Assembly (NCBI RefSeq): GCF_018128925.1
Contig: NZ_CP067007.1
Span: forward strand, 1,094,164 to 1,158,163
Direction of reading: 5' to 3'
Length of the DNA: 64,000 bases
From: Nitrosopumilus sp. K4
GTDB taxonomy: Archaea > Thermoproteota > Nitrososphaeria > Nitrososphaerales > Nitrosopumilaceae
Every line of letters starts with the position of its first letter. Positions within the stretch are counted from its first letter, which is position 1. The translations under genes were made by a program, and so were the position numbers. The notes beneath the pieces were generated by a model that was given only the letters and a program-made list of their open reading frames with translations, was not told where the DNA came from and searched no databases. This document shows positions 15,927 to 24,091 of the stretch, piece by piece.

Positions 15927-16331
15927 GTGAAGTCTAAAGCCTCAATAATAATTGGAATTTCCATCGTAGGGGTAATGGTAGCATTGTTTTTCATTCCAAC
16001 TAACGAGTTTGGTTCATACAATCCCAAGTCGCCGCCGCCAATTATTGTTCTAAGCAGCACCCCAGATGATTTTAAGATAAATCCGATACAATGCTCCATA
16101 GAATCAGACACAGTAGTTTTTGGATTTGCCATAGAAAACAAACTTGATGAAGACTATAGATTAGAGATTCACTTGGGACTAAATGACGAAAACGATCAGC
16201 CGTTATCCAAAGAGGCAATCCTAGTTGAAACACATGCAGGAGAGACAATCATTGAAGAACATGAAACACCATTTAATCCAGACATGAACACTTGTGTAAT
16301 TGAACTAAAGCGTTCAGAGAAAATCAAATAG
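15927..16331 (+). CDS. Membrane-anchored small protein, unknown
   Basis: The 134-residue product has an N-terminal helix (about 5-24, ASIIIGISIVGVMVALFFI) and an extracytoplasmic beta-rich domain with two cysteines (IQCSIES, NTCVIELK). The GTG start is 15 bp after the preceding stop, so it is probably co-transcribed with the secreted coiled-coil protein. Family not recognised; the fold may be an immunoglobulin-like domain. Confidence 0.6.
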   Translation: MKSKASIIIGISIVGVMVALFFIPTNEFGSYNPKSPPPIIVLSSTPDDFKINPIQCSIESDTVVFGFAIENKLDEDYRLEIHLGLNDENDQPLSKEAILVETHAGETIIEEHETPFNPDMNTCVIELKRSEKIK

Positions 16332-16489
16332 GGCAGACAAATCAAAAATACATTATTGGGAAATACATCTATGGAAAAAACTAATGGCAATGTTTTCTAT
16401 ATATATGTGTAATAAATTGGAAACAATTTGAACAAGTATTAATCAAAATTATGGATTATCTTAAATAATGTTCATGACCATTTTAGGTG

Positions 16490-16729
16490 ATGGCTACAGC
16501 ATATGTTTTGATAAATTGTCAGTTAGGCAAAGAAGGGTGCATAATTGAAAATTTGAAGCATATTGATTCTGTAAAAGAAGTACATGGAACGTTTGGTGCA
16601 TATGATGTTATTGCAAAAATTGAAAATGACCAAAAAGACAAGGTACGCGAAACTGTAACATGGAGTATTAGAAAAATGGAAGACGTACGTTCTACACTGA
16701 CTCTTATGGGCATAGAGGGACAAAATTAG
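16490..16729 (+). CDS. Single Lrp/AsnC ligand-binding (RAM) domain protein
   Basis: The 79-residue product is one RAM domain: TAYVLINCQLGKEGCIIENL, VHGTFGAYDVIAKIEND and RSTLTLMG, with no DNA-binding part. Such stand-alone domains bind amino acids or form mixed oligomers with full Lrp proteins. ATG 16490 is preceded by AGGTG and is preferred to GTG 16487. The tandem RAM gene begins seven bases downstream, so both are made from one transcript. Confidence 0.85.
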   Translation: MATAYVLINCQLGKEGCIIENLKHIDSVKEVHGTFGAYDVIAKIENDQKDKVRETVTWSIRKMEDVRSTLTLMGIEGQN

Positions 16730-16735
16730 CGCAAA

Positions 16736-17263
16736 ATGTCTGAATATTACATATTGTTTGCAAACGAAACTGGAACTGATGATTCGGTAATATCCAAATT
16801 AAGAAACATAGATACTGTCAAGTCAGCACATGGTGCGTTTGGTCAGTATGATGTCATTGCAAAAATTGAATCAGACAACCAATCAAAAGCAGAGCAGGAC
16901 ATAACCAACAAAATTCGAAAAATCCCCCAAGTTCGCTCAACGTTAACTTTAGAAGTAAACGGAGTTGGATTTAGAAAAACAAACGAGGTTGAAAATGAAA
17001 TTCTAGAAATGCACTCAGTGGTTGCATATGTTATGATTCATTGTAGCTCTTCAGACGAATCAGAAGTTATTGAAGAATTGAAAAATATTCCAGAGGTAAT
17101 TGAGGCAAGTGAATTGACAGGCTCATTTGAGATAATTTGCAAGGTTGTTGCACCAAGCTACAATGAAATTTCAGAAGTGATCGCAAACAAGATAAGAAAA
17201 ATAAAAAACATCAAATCAACTACGACCCTGAATATTGTAGGCAATCAAGGGTTTCAAAAATAA
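16736..17263 (+). CDS. Tandem Lrp/AsnC ligand-binding (RAM) domain protein
   Basis: The 175-residue product has two RAM domains (EYYILFANETGTDDSVISKL, GAFGQYDVIAKIE; VAYVMIHCSSSDESEVIEEL, GSFEIICKV) and no helix-turn-helix. It is closely related in layout to the protein at 3319-3876. Linked to the single-domain gene just upstream, it suggests a two-subunit sensor assembly. Confidence 0.85.
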   Translation: MSEYYILFANETGTDDSVISKLRNIDTVKSAHGAFGQYDVIAKIESDNQSKAEQDITNKIRKIPQVRSTLTLEVNGVGFRKTNEVENEILEMHSVVAYVMIHCSSSDESEVIEELKNIPEVIEASELTGSFEIICKVVAPSYNEISEVIANKIRKIKNIKSTTTLNIVGNQGFQK

Positions 17264-17269
17264 AACTCA

Positions 17270-17428
17270 CTAGTGTGTCATTAGGTAATTCATCTTGTCT
17301 TTGACATGAGGCGTTGGATTTGCACATTGTCCACATTTTGGATTTACTACCTCTGCATCATAATCTACCTCACCTATGGTTTGTTTACATTTAGAACATC
17401 TAATGGGCCTGGTATCATAAATATTCAT
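17270..17428 (-). CDS. Zinc-ribbon microprotein (52 aa)
   Basis: The 52-residue product has two CxxC knuckles: RCSKCKQTIGEV (about residues 11-14) and NPKCGQCANPTPH (about 31-34), a minimal zinc ribbon, and ends KDKMNYLMTH. It begins nine bases after the stop of the next upstream microprotein, so the two form a small minus-strand operon converging on the RAM genes. Confidence 0.65.
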   Translation of the reverse strand: MNIYDTRPIRCSKCKQTIGEVDYDAEVVNPKCGQCANPTPHVKDKMNYLMTH

Positions 17429-17437
17429 CACAGAACC

Positions 17438-17542
17438 TCATTGATCAACCCAACCGTTACAGGAAACGCAGATCATCATACCGTCTTCATTTTCATATAC
17501 TTGTGAACCAGGTGGACATTCACATCTTAGAATTTCTTCCAT
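17438..17542 (-). CDS. Zinc-binding microprotein (34 aa)
   Basis: The 34-residue product, MEEILRCECPPGSQVYENED followed by GMMICVSCNGWVDQ, has a CxC and a CxxC pair that would complete one zinc site. It is the first gene of the minus-strand pair with 17270-17428. Short, but the cysteine spacing and operon arrangement support it. Confidence 0.55.
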   Translation of the reverse strand: MEEILRCECPPGSQVYENEDGMMICVSCNGWVDQ

Positions 17543-17653
17543 ACAATATGATACACACAGTTGTATTAGAACTCGAATTATTTGATCTAAAAGATTGTTT
17601 AATTATCGTAATTTTTCTAAATGATTTTTTAGTAAAAGCATAAGCTATGATAA

Positions 17654-17755
17654 ATGTCATCAACTACAATATGTCACATGAAAGACAAGAGAGAAGATGA
17701 GAAAGAAAAACTAAAAGAAAAAATTGAGAAAGGCGAAATGATGGAATTCACATAG
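17654..17755 (+). CDS. Small charged protein (33 aa), unknown
   Basis: A 33-codon frame rich in Lys and Glu (KDKREDEKEKLKEKIEKGEMM) whose stop is one base before the start of the roadblock-like gene. It could be a translated leader or a small protein. Evidence is limited to the frame and tight spacing. Confidence 0.35.
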   Translation: MSSTTICHMKDKREDEKEKLKEKIEKGEMMEFT

Positions 17756-17756
17756 C

Positions 17757-18149
17757 ATGGCATTTGAAAACCTGTTGCAGCGAATCATGGATTCAGATGT
17801 AAACATCAGACACAGTATTGTAACAGATTTGGAAGGAAACATCATTGCAGTGAATCATCGTGAGGGAATCACAAATTATCTATCTACAGAGGAGACTGCA
17901 GCATCATTGAAGAGAGCAGCTAGTGCATGGAAGGCAAGAAAACAACTCAGTCCAAAAATTGGAAGGGGTCTTTATGCAGTTGCTGCATTTGAAAAAATTA
18001 CCCGAATCACTTTTCCACTAGAAGACACCAACCTAATTTTTGTCAGTTTAGGTTCAGATACAATTAGGATGGATCTTCACGAAGGAGGACAAAAGCAGAT
18101 CATTGAACACGTACTCAATATTCTAAGTGGCGATCCAACAAAGGCATAG
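17757..18149 (+). CDS. Roadblock/LC7-like protein
   Basis: The 130-residue product has the alpha/beta pattern of roadblock/LC7 proteins: an N-terminal helix (FENLLQRIMDSDVNIRHSIV), TDLEGNIIAV, an internal helix ending AARKQL-type (AASAWKARKQLS), a second beta hairpin (AVAAFEKITRITFPL, NLIFVSLG) and a final helix. Archaeal homologues pair with small GTPases, but no GTPase gene is adjacent. The assignment rests on pattern reading and could be wrong. Confidence 0.5.
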   Translation: MAFENLLQRIMDSDVNIRHSIVTDLEGNIIAVNHREGITNYLSTEETAASLKRAASAWKARKQLSPKIGRGLYAVAAFEKITRITFPLEDTNLIFVSLGSDTIRMDLHEGGQKQIIEHVLNILSGDPTKA

Positions 18150-18249
18150 AAACTAGGATTGAAAAGTTCAAACTAAACAAATGTTCACAGATCCAAAGAT
18201 CAAACTAAAATATTATTTTGTGATAATATTACAAGTGGGAACAGTAAAC

Positions 18250-18354
18250 ATGGAGCACTACCAGAGGTTTTTTTGCAAGAAATGCGGCAAGCTTGACAGG
18301 TATTGCAAGTGTTGTTTAGAGAACACTACTGAACAAATCAATACAGCATCATAA
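18250..18354 (+). CDS. Cysteine-rich zinc microprotein (34 aa)
   Basis: The 34-residue product MEHYQRFFCKKCGKLDRYCK followed by CCLENTTEQINTAS has Cys9-x2-Cys12 and Cys19-x-Cys21-Cys22, enough for one zinc site. Neighbours on the same strand start 52 bp downstream. Too short for family assignment. Confidence 0.55.
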   Translation: MEHYQRFFCKKCGKLDRYCKCCLENTTEQINTAS

Positions 18355-18405
18355 TCAAGCCAAGATTTCAGCAGGGGTTAAAAGTTATCAAGTGCATATA
18401 ATATC

Positions 18406-18834
18406 ATGGATGAAACCGAGTCGGACTCTTCTGAAAAAATTTCTGTATGTGACATCATGAAGTCAAATACTTCACAAATAATAAAAAAAATGGAATCTCA
18501 AGTCCCCTCAAGAATACAAGAGTATTCTGATCTTTACTCAGCATATCTGCATACTTTAGATACAATGTTTAGTTCTTGTTACTTGTCTGAAAAAAAATTC
18601 TTCGAGGGTCTAGACATTGACCAAAATGCCCTTAAATTATTTCAACAAACATCACAAGTATTTTCAAAGTCAGTTATTGAACAGCTTGACATGTATGCAA
18701 AATATAGGCAAGAACTAACAAAAATGCAAGTATCTGGGATTAAAACATACGATAAATTCCTGCTTTCAATGATGGAGTCATATACACAGTATCTAGATCA
18801 GTTTAACAAGTTGGTTTCACAAAATAAAAAATAA
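18406..18834 (+). CDS. All-helical protein, unknown (phasin-like length and composition)
   Basis: The 142-residue product is predicted wholly helical, with many Gln, Ser, Tyr and Met residues (LFQQTSQVFSKSVIEQLDMY, MMESYTQYLDQFNKLV). In size and amphipathic pattern it resembles phasins or polyhydroxyalkanoate synthase accessory subunits, but no synthase gene is near, so this is only a possibility. Confidence 0.5.
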   Translation: MDETESDSSEKISVCDIMKSNTSQIIKKMESQVPSRIQEYSDLYSAYLHTLDTMFSSCYLSEKKFFEGLDIDQNALKLFQQTSQVFSKSVIEQLDMYAKYRQELTKMQVSGIKTYDKFLLSMMESYTQYLDQFNKLVSQNKK

Positions 18835-18938
18835 ATTCATTTCATGTCTTATTTTTGATTACAAAAGCACAATGTCCTGTGTGGGTTTTAATTACACTGT
18901 TAATATTAAGGGGACAGAAAGTTGCTTTACCTGATAAA

Positions 18939-19793
18939 ATGACTCAACTAAGATCAATAATGAAAACGCCTATCTTCATTGAAGATACTGCATCGCTGTC
19001 TCATGCCATTTCCAAGATGCTGAAGGAAAACATCAGCAGGCTGATAATCAAAGGCAATGAACACCACGCAATTATCACTGAAAAAGACATTGGGTTATTC
19101 TTGCTAGGCGATGAATCTGAAAAGAACCTAGATGAGATTCCAGTTTCTCAAATAATGAATCGAATCACGTCTGTCAATGACGCAATGGATGTTGAGACAT
19201 GCATTGAGATAATGCTTGAAAGAGGAATAGGCTCCTTAGCTGTTACAAAAAGCAATGAGGGAATTGTTGGAATAATAACAAAAACAGACATTGCACAATA
19301 TTACATTCAAGAATGTGCAGGCAAGCACACTGTAGGGGATTTAATGACTGTAACCTACATTGCTATGCGCGATGAGGACTATCTAAAAGACGTTGTTGCA
19401 AAAATGATTGAAGAGAAAATTTCTAGAGTATTTCTAAAAAACGAAAACAACGAGCCGGTAGGAATTATGACGTTTCGGGATTTGTTTCATGTTGCATTAG
19501 AGCAGGGAAATTCTGATGCAGTGCTAGATAACTCAGATGATGCAATATCTGTAGTTTTTACACGAAAGGGATTTCTATCAGAATCTGGGTTTGGAAAAAC
19601 CATCAAGGCAAAAGATGTGATGACTAAAACATTTGAGACAGTGGACTTTACAGAGGACCTTGTTGTGGCATGTGAGAGCATGGTTCAAAACAGGATCAAC
19701 GGAGTAGGTGTGCGAATCAATGGAAAACTAGCTGGAGTAGTAAGCAAGACAGATATCATAAAGGCAATCCATGTAGATAACAAATCCAAATAG
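18939..19793 (+). CDS. Four-CBS-domain regulatory protein
   Basis: The 284-residue product is made of two CBS pairs. Each repeat shows the helix-strand pattern and an ITEKDI, IITKTDI, IMTFRDL or VVSKTDI ending (about residues 55, 115, 185, 275). CBS pairs bind AMP, ATP or S-adenosylmethionine and sense energy state; with no other domain attached it would act on a partner. ATG 18939 (MTQLRSIMKTP) is chosen because the preceding in-frame codons from a TTG at 18855 look non-coding. Confidence 0.85.
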   Translation: MTQLRSIMKTPIFIEDTASLSHAISKMLKENISRLIIKGNEHHAIITEKDIGLFLLGDESEKNLDEIPVSQIMNRITSVNDAMDVETCIEIMLERGIGSLAVTKSNEGIVGIITKTDIAQYYIQECAGKHTVGDLMTVTYIAMRDEDYLKDVVAKMIEEKISRVFLKNENNEPVGIMTFRDLFHVALEQGNSDAVLDNSDDAISVVFTRKGFLSESGFGKTIKAKDVMTKTFETVDFTEDLVVACESMVQNRINGVGVRINGKLAGVVSKTDIIKAIHVDNKSK

Positions 19794-19859
19794 CAATTTG
19801 TTTTTTAATCCAATTTTTGAGTTAATGGAGCAGTTTAAAAATTTCAAAGACAATAGTAT

Positions 19860-20333
19860 ATGAGATTGAACATTAGAAACGCAACAGAAAAAGACATTCC
19901 ATCAATTTTAGAGCTTCTCTACGAGCTTGGCAGACCAGAGCCAATCGACAACAAGGAGATTGCAGTGTTCAAAAACAAGGTCAAGGATTATTTTTCAGAT
20001 CCATCAAAATTTATCCTAGTTGCAGAGACAGATTCAGAAGTCATAGGACTGGTAAGCATCATACTTCTTAGGAGACTAAATCATGCAAAGTTTGAGATGT
20101 ACATTCCAGAACTAGTTGTAAAAAAGAAACACAGGTTTTCAGGAGTAGGCAAAAAATTAATCTCAAAGTGCATCGAGATTGGCAAAAAGAAAAGTTGCTA
20201 CAGAATACGTCTAGAGTCAGGCAATCAGAGAAAAGAATCCCACAAGTTCTACAGCGGTCTTGGTTTTGAGCAATCAGGGCTGTCATTTAGCAAGAATCTG
20301 CTAGGAGAAAAGATGGGAATCAATGAAATGTAA
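19860..20333 (+). CDS. GNAT-family N-acetyltransferase
   Basis: The 157-residue product has GNAT motifs: an N-terminal NIRNATEKDIPSILELLYEL, a motif-A region with the acetyl-CoA loop (VVKKKHRFSGVGKKLISKCI, i.e. the R/Q-x-x-G-x-G/A pattern) and motif B with IRLESGNQRKESHKFYSGLGF. It transfers an acetyl group to an amine of unknown identity. Single gene, 66 bp after the CBS protein. Confidence 0.88.
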   Translation: MRLNIRNATEKDIPSILELLYELGRPEPIDNKEIAVFKNKVKDYFSDPSKFILVAETDSEVIGLVSIILLRRLNHAKFEMYIPELVVKKKHRFSGVGKKLISKCIEIGKKKSCYRIRLESGNQRKESHKFYSGLGFEQSGLSFSKNLLGEKMGINEM

Positions 20334-20398
20334 GAATTCAATCACAGAGCATGACTGGATCGCAGGGGGTTTTTATTCAGTGAGAAATAATTTTCAGG

Positions 20399-20455
20399 GC
20401 GGAAGTAGGCTACCACTATTGCCATGTCAGATTCCCCTCTGACAATTACTTCCGC
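20399..20455. ncRNA. 57-nt two-stem element upstream of proline dehydrogenase
   Basis: A 9-bp outer stem GCGGAAGTA/TACTTCCGC (20399-20407 with 20447-20455) encloses a 6-bp hairpin GTCAGA/TCTGAC (20426-20431 with 20438-20443). It ends 66 bp before the proline dehydrogenase ATG. It is too short and has no T-arm for a tRNA. It could be a small RNA, a cis-regulatory leader or a terminator for the acetyltransferase gene. Confidence 0.5.
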
Positions 20456-20520
20456 AATTTCAGATTAGCACATTGTTCATTTGTGTCAAGCTAATATCAT
20501 ACTTTGACAACAATACAACT

Positions 20521-21393
20521 ATGGTGGATGCAACAAAGATGATGGAGAAATTTCTATTCAAATTTGCAAAACAATGGATTGCAGGAGACACAATTGATGA
20601 TGCGTTAAAATCTGCAAAAGAGGCATACGAAAATGGCAGACATGCAATAGTCAACAAGCTTGGAGAGTATCACAAGACAAGAGAACCCATAGAAAAAACC
20701 ATCACAGAGTATGAGAAGATAATTTCATCATTTAGAAAGTGGAAAGTCAGAGGGGCAATATCTGTAAAACCCACACAGGTTGGAATGTCAATTAATGGAA
20801 AAACATGTCTAGAAAGTTTTGAGAGACTGATTGATTCGGCTTCAAAATCCCATGTATTTGTATGGATTGACATGGAGTCATCAGATCATACAGATGACAC
20901 AATTCAGCTTTACTACGACTTGTTTTCAAGATATGAAAGGCTAGGTGTTGCGATTCAGGCCAATCTAAAGCGCAGTGTTGATGATGTAAAAGATCTCATA
21001 AGACATGGAGCAAAAATCAGAATCGTCAAGGGCGCATACAGAGAAAATGGCAAAATAGCATACAAGACAAGAGACGAAGTAGATCAAAATTTTTTGAAAA
21101 TCATGAGACTTTTGTTTAAAGATGCAAATGAGTTTGGCGTTGCTACTCATGACTCAAAACTAATCGACGAGGCCATTTCATTATCAAAAAAATACCAGAA
21201 AAAATTTGAATTTCAGTTGCTAAAAGGAGTAAGAGACGAACTAAAACCAGAACTTGTGAATCAAGGGTTCATAGTATCAGATTACATCCCATATGGAACA
21301 AACTGGCTCCCATATTCAATCAGGAGGTTGCAGGAAAGAAAGAGAAACATACTGCTTTTGGGAAGTTCGTTTATTCAATCGCACAAGGTTTGA
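20521..21393 (+). CDS. Proline dehydrogenase (PRODH), monofunctional
   Basis: The 290-residue product has the PRODH TIM-barrel landmarks: VFVWIDMESSDHTDDTI, GVAIQANLKRS, KIRIVKGAYRE, FGVATHD, FEFQLLKGVR and the C-terminal substrate motif YGTNWLPYSIRRLQER. It oxidises proline to 1-pyrroline-5-carboxylate with FAD. ATG 20521 is chosen; upstream in-frame codons lack protein-like sequence. The next enzyme of the pathway is encoded opposite at 21375-22940, the two genes overlapping tail-to-tail by 19 bp. Confidence 0.93.
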   Translation: MVDATKMMEKFLFKFAKQWIAGDTIDDALKSAKEAYENGRHAIVNKLGEYHKTREPIEKTITEYEKIISSFRKWKVRGAISVKPTQVGMSINGKTCLESFERLIDSASKSHVFVWIDMESSDHTDDTIQLYYDLFSRYERLGVAIQANLKRSVDDVKDLIRHGAKIRIVKGAYRENGKIAYKTRDEVDQNFLKIMRLLFKDANEFGVATHDSKLIDEAISLSKKYQKKFEFQLLKGVRDELKPELVNQGFIVSDYIPYGTNWLPYSIRRLQERKRNILLLGSSFIQSHKV

Positions 21394-22940
21394 GTCTGAG
21401 ATCTCATAAATTGTTGCAAGTAATATTCCCCTCCTGCTCCTTTGCCAGTAATCCCAGAACTTTTCCAACCAACAAAGGGCTGACTTTGCACAAGAGCAGC
21501 AGTAGTAGCACTTGACTCTCTATTTGCATAGACAGTCCCAGCTTGAATTTTTTCAAAGAATTCGTTTACCTGGTTTTTGTCCTCTGAGAAAATTCCTGCA
21601 GTAAGGCCATATTCAGATTTGTTTGCAAGTGCAATTGCCTGATCAAAATCATCATACGTATCAATGCACAAGAAAGGCAAGAACAGTTCCTCAGTTACAA
21701 GTTTGTGATCTTTTGGAAGATCAGTGACAATTGTTGGCTGAACAAAGTAACCGTTTTGATGCTCAGAGTCTGCAATTTTGTTTCCTCCGAAAATTATTTT
21801 GCCGTCTTTTTTTGCAAGACTTACAGCGTTTTGGAATTTTGATACAGAGTCATTGTTAATTACCGGACCCAAAAATGTTTCACGGTTCCACGGCATGCCA
21901 ATCTTCAACGAATTACTCTTTTCGACAAGTTTTTTGAGAAACTCTTGGGAAACATCCTTTTGCACATAAACTCGAGAGCATGCACTACATTTTTGTCCCC
22001 CAAACCCAAATGCGGCACGCATGACGCCTTCAGATGCCTTGTCCAAATCAGCATTTTTTGTAATAATTACAGGGTTTTTTCCTCCCATTTCAGCAATGTA
22101 TGGTTTTGATGTTTTTTCGGTAAATTTTTTGAAACCAGACATTCCAACTGCTTGAGAGCCGGTAAATGCAATTCCGTCAACATCATTGCTTTCAATGAGA
22201 GTTTTTCCAACAACATCCCCATCACCAGTAACAAAATTGATTGCACCTTGGGGAATCTTGCCCACTAAAGAATCTACAAAAAAGTATGAAGAAAGAGGTG
22301 TAGCACTAGCCGGTTTTAGGACAGCGGTGTTTCCCGTAAGCAGTGCACCAGTAGTCATTCCAATTGCTATTGCAGATGGAAAGTTAAACGGGGCAATTAT
22401 TCCCCAGACACCATAAGGCTTTAGAACAGTCTTGGTTTTTTCATGAGGGTTTGGATGAGGTGTTTGTTTGCAGAATCCTTCATTTTTCTCAAGTTGAAAT
22501 GAATAAAATCTCATAAAGTCTATTGCCTCATCCACATCGTTTATTGCCTCAACCCTAGTTTTTCCATTTTCAAAAGACATCCAGGCTGCAAGTTCAAACT
22601 TTATTTTAGAAAATTCATCAGCAGTTTGTTTAAGAACATCAGATCTTTTTTGATATGGCAGGCTACTCCACTTTTCAAAGGCGTTTTTTGCAGAAGATAT
22701 TGCTTTTTTTGTTTGTGATTCATCTAGTTTTGGAAAAGTGCCAAGTACAAGTCTAGTATCAGAAGGGGATCTTACATCAAAAGTATTTTCTGAGAAAATT
22801 TCTTTGCCATTAATTATACAAGGATATTGTTTGCCAAATTTTTTTTTAACACGGTCTACGGCATCATCAAACTTGTTGTGAAATTCATTTTCTTTTCCTT
22901 GTGAAACTGCCTTGCCCCAAGTATATTCATTTTCAAACAT
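21375..22940 (-). CDS. 1-pyrroline-5-carboxylate dehydrogenase (aldehyde dehydrogenase family)
   Basis: The 521-residue product has the ALDH fold: IIAPFNFPSAIAIGMTTGAL, GIAFTGSQAVG, the glutamate motif AEMGGKNPVI and the catalytic cysteine in FGFGGQKCSACSRVYV. The extra cysteine context QKCSACSR and the long N-terminus are typical of P5CDH, which oxidises glutamate semialdehyde to glutamate. Pairing with PRODH makes the assignment strong; together they convert proline to glutamate. Confidence 0.92.
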   Translation of the reverse strand: MFENEYTWGKAVSQGKENEFHNKFDDAVDRVKKKFGKQYPCIINGKEIFSENTFDVRSPSDTRLVLGTFPKLDESQTKKAISSAKNAFEKWSSLPYQKRSDVLKQTADEFSKIKFELAAWMSFENGKTRVEAINDVDEAIDFMRFYSFQLEKNEGFCKQTPHPNPHEKTKTVLKPYGVWGIIAPFNFPSAIAIGMTTGALLTGNTAVLKPASATPLSSYFFVDSLVGKIPQGAINFVTGDGDVVGKTLIESNDVDGIAFTGSQAVGMSGFKKFTEKTSKPYIAEMGGKNPVIITKNADLDKASEGVMRAAFGFGGQKCSACSRVYVQKDVSQEFLKKLVEKSNSLKIGMPWNRETFLGPVINNDSVSKFQNAVSLAKKDGKIIFGGNKIADSEHQNGYFVQPTIVTDLPKDHKLVTEELFLPFLCIDTYDDFDQAIALANKSEYGLTAGIFSEDKNQVNEFFEKIQAGTVYANRESSATTAALVQSQPFVGWKSSGITGKGAGGEYYLQQFMRSQTQTLCD

Positions 22941-22978
22941 ACCTATAGTTGGGATTTGTTGAATTTAAAGTCACAATA

Positions 22979-23818
22979 CTATTTGATTGAGGATATTACC
23001 TCACCAATCATTCTAGATGCAAGATGCGATGTTCTGTTGTTGATGTCATATGGCGGACACACCTCTACCAGATCCATTCCCAAAATTCCACGGTCTGCAA
23101 TCTTTTTGAGCAGATACATGGTATCTACACTAGACAGTCCCATTGGAACAGGTACAGAGACGCCAGGTGCATAAGACGGATCAATACAGTCCATATCAAA
23201 TGAGACATAGACATCATCTCCAAGAATATCAAGTACCTGTTGTGATATTTTTGATATGCCTTTTTCAGCAATTTCAAAAGGAGTTATCACGTGAATTTGG
23301 TTCTCTTGCAGATTATCCAGTTCTTCTTGTTCAGGCGTTCTAATTCCTATCTGAATGCTGGTTTTGGGTTCAATACAATCCAAAACATCTCCAAAAACAG
23401 AGCCATAGTAGTTCTTAGTTGAAGTTACAAAATCAGGATGAGCATCAAAATACACAAGCGATGTTCTGTTTGATTTGTGTGAGAGTTGTCGGATAATCTG
23501 TGAGCTCATTGAATGATCACCTCCTATCGATATCGGAATTTTAGAATCAGAAAATATTTTTTCAAATGTTTGTGGAATCTCATTTCTAGCAATATTTCCA
23601 TAATCACAAACATGTTTGGAAATTCCATTTACAGGCAGACCAAGTGATTTCTTTTCATTTCTTGTGTAAGAGTCCATGAGATTGGACGCAATTCTAATTT
23701 GATCAGGAGCTTTTGAGGTTCCCTCTCTCATAGAATGTGATTGGGACTCGTCTGGAATTCCAATAATAACAACGTCACTGTCAACGTATTGGGAATTATC
23801 CCAGCATATTTTTTCCAT
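22979..23818 (-). CDS. Ureohydrolase (arginase/agmatinase family)
   Basis: The 279-residue product carries the di-manganese motifs ISIGGDHSMSSQ, LVYFDAHPDF and VYVSFDMDCIDPSYAPGV, with the fifth ligand glutamate in MDLVEVCPPYD. It hydrolyses a guanidino compound (agmatine, arginine or similar), releasing urea; the substrate cannot be told from these motifs. It lies 38 bp downstream, in reading direction reversed, of the P5CDH start region, suggesting linked arginine/proline breakdown. ATG 23818 is used. Confidence 0.88.
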   Translation of the reverse strand: MEKICWDNSQYVDSDVVIIGIPDESQSHSMREGTSKAPDQIRIASNLMDSYTRNEKKSLGLPVNGISKHVCDYGNIARNEIPQTFEKIFSDSKIPISIGGDHSMSSQIIRQLSHKSNRTSLVYFDAHPDFVTSTKNYYGSVFGDVLDCIEPKTSIQIGIRTPEQEELDNLQENQIHVITPFEIAEKGISKISQQVLDILGDDVYVSFDMDCIDPSYAPGVSVPVPMGLSSVDTMYLLKKIADRGILGMDLVEVCPPYDINNRTSHLASRMIGEVISSIK

Positions 23819-23929
23819 CAATCTAATGCAACATACATGGATAATAATCTGACTTGTTTGCCATCGGTGAGAAAATATTCAAAAATGCACCATGGCATGT
23901 TTGTGCATGCAGAACATTACAAAATATGT

Positions 23930-24055
23930 TTATAGTTCCAAAGGTTCACGGTTTTCTGAACCACATGCTGGACAGTTAGATATTGGTTTGAGTCCAATTT
24001 CACGATTAAAAACACAACCACAGTCAGCACAGACTCTAAGATCAGCTTTTACCAT
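23930..24055 (-). CDS. Zinc-ribbon microprotein (41 aa)
   Basis: The 41-residue product has Cys9-x2-Cys12-x-Cys14 (RVCADCGCVF) and CPACGSEN: a rubredoxin-like/zinc-ribbon pair of knuckles. It starts right beside the end of the TFB gene (36 bp) on the same strand. Nothing else can be read from it. Confidence 0.65.
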   Translation of the reverse strand: MVKADLRVCADCGCVFNREIGLKPISNCPACGSENREPLEL

Positions 24056-24091
24056 GATACAATATACATTTGAAATCTATTAAGCATTGTA

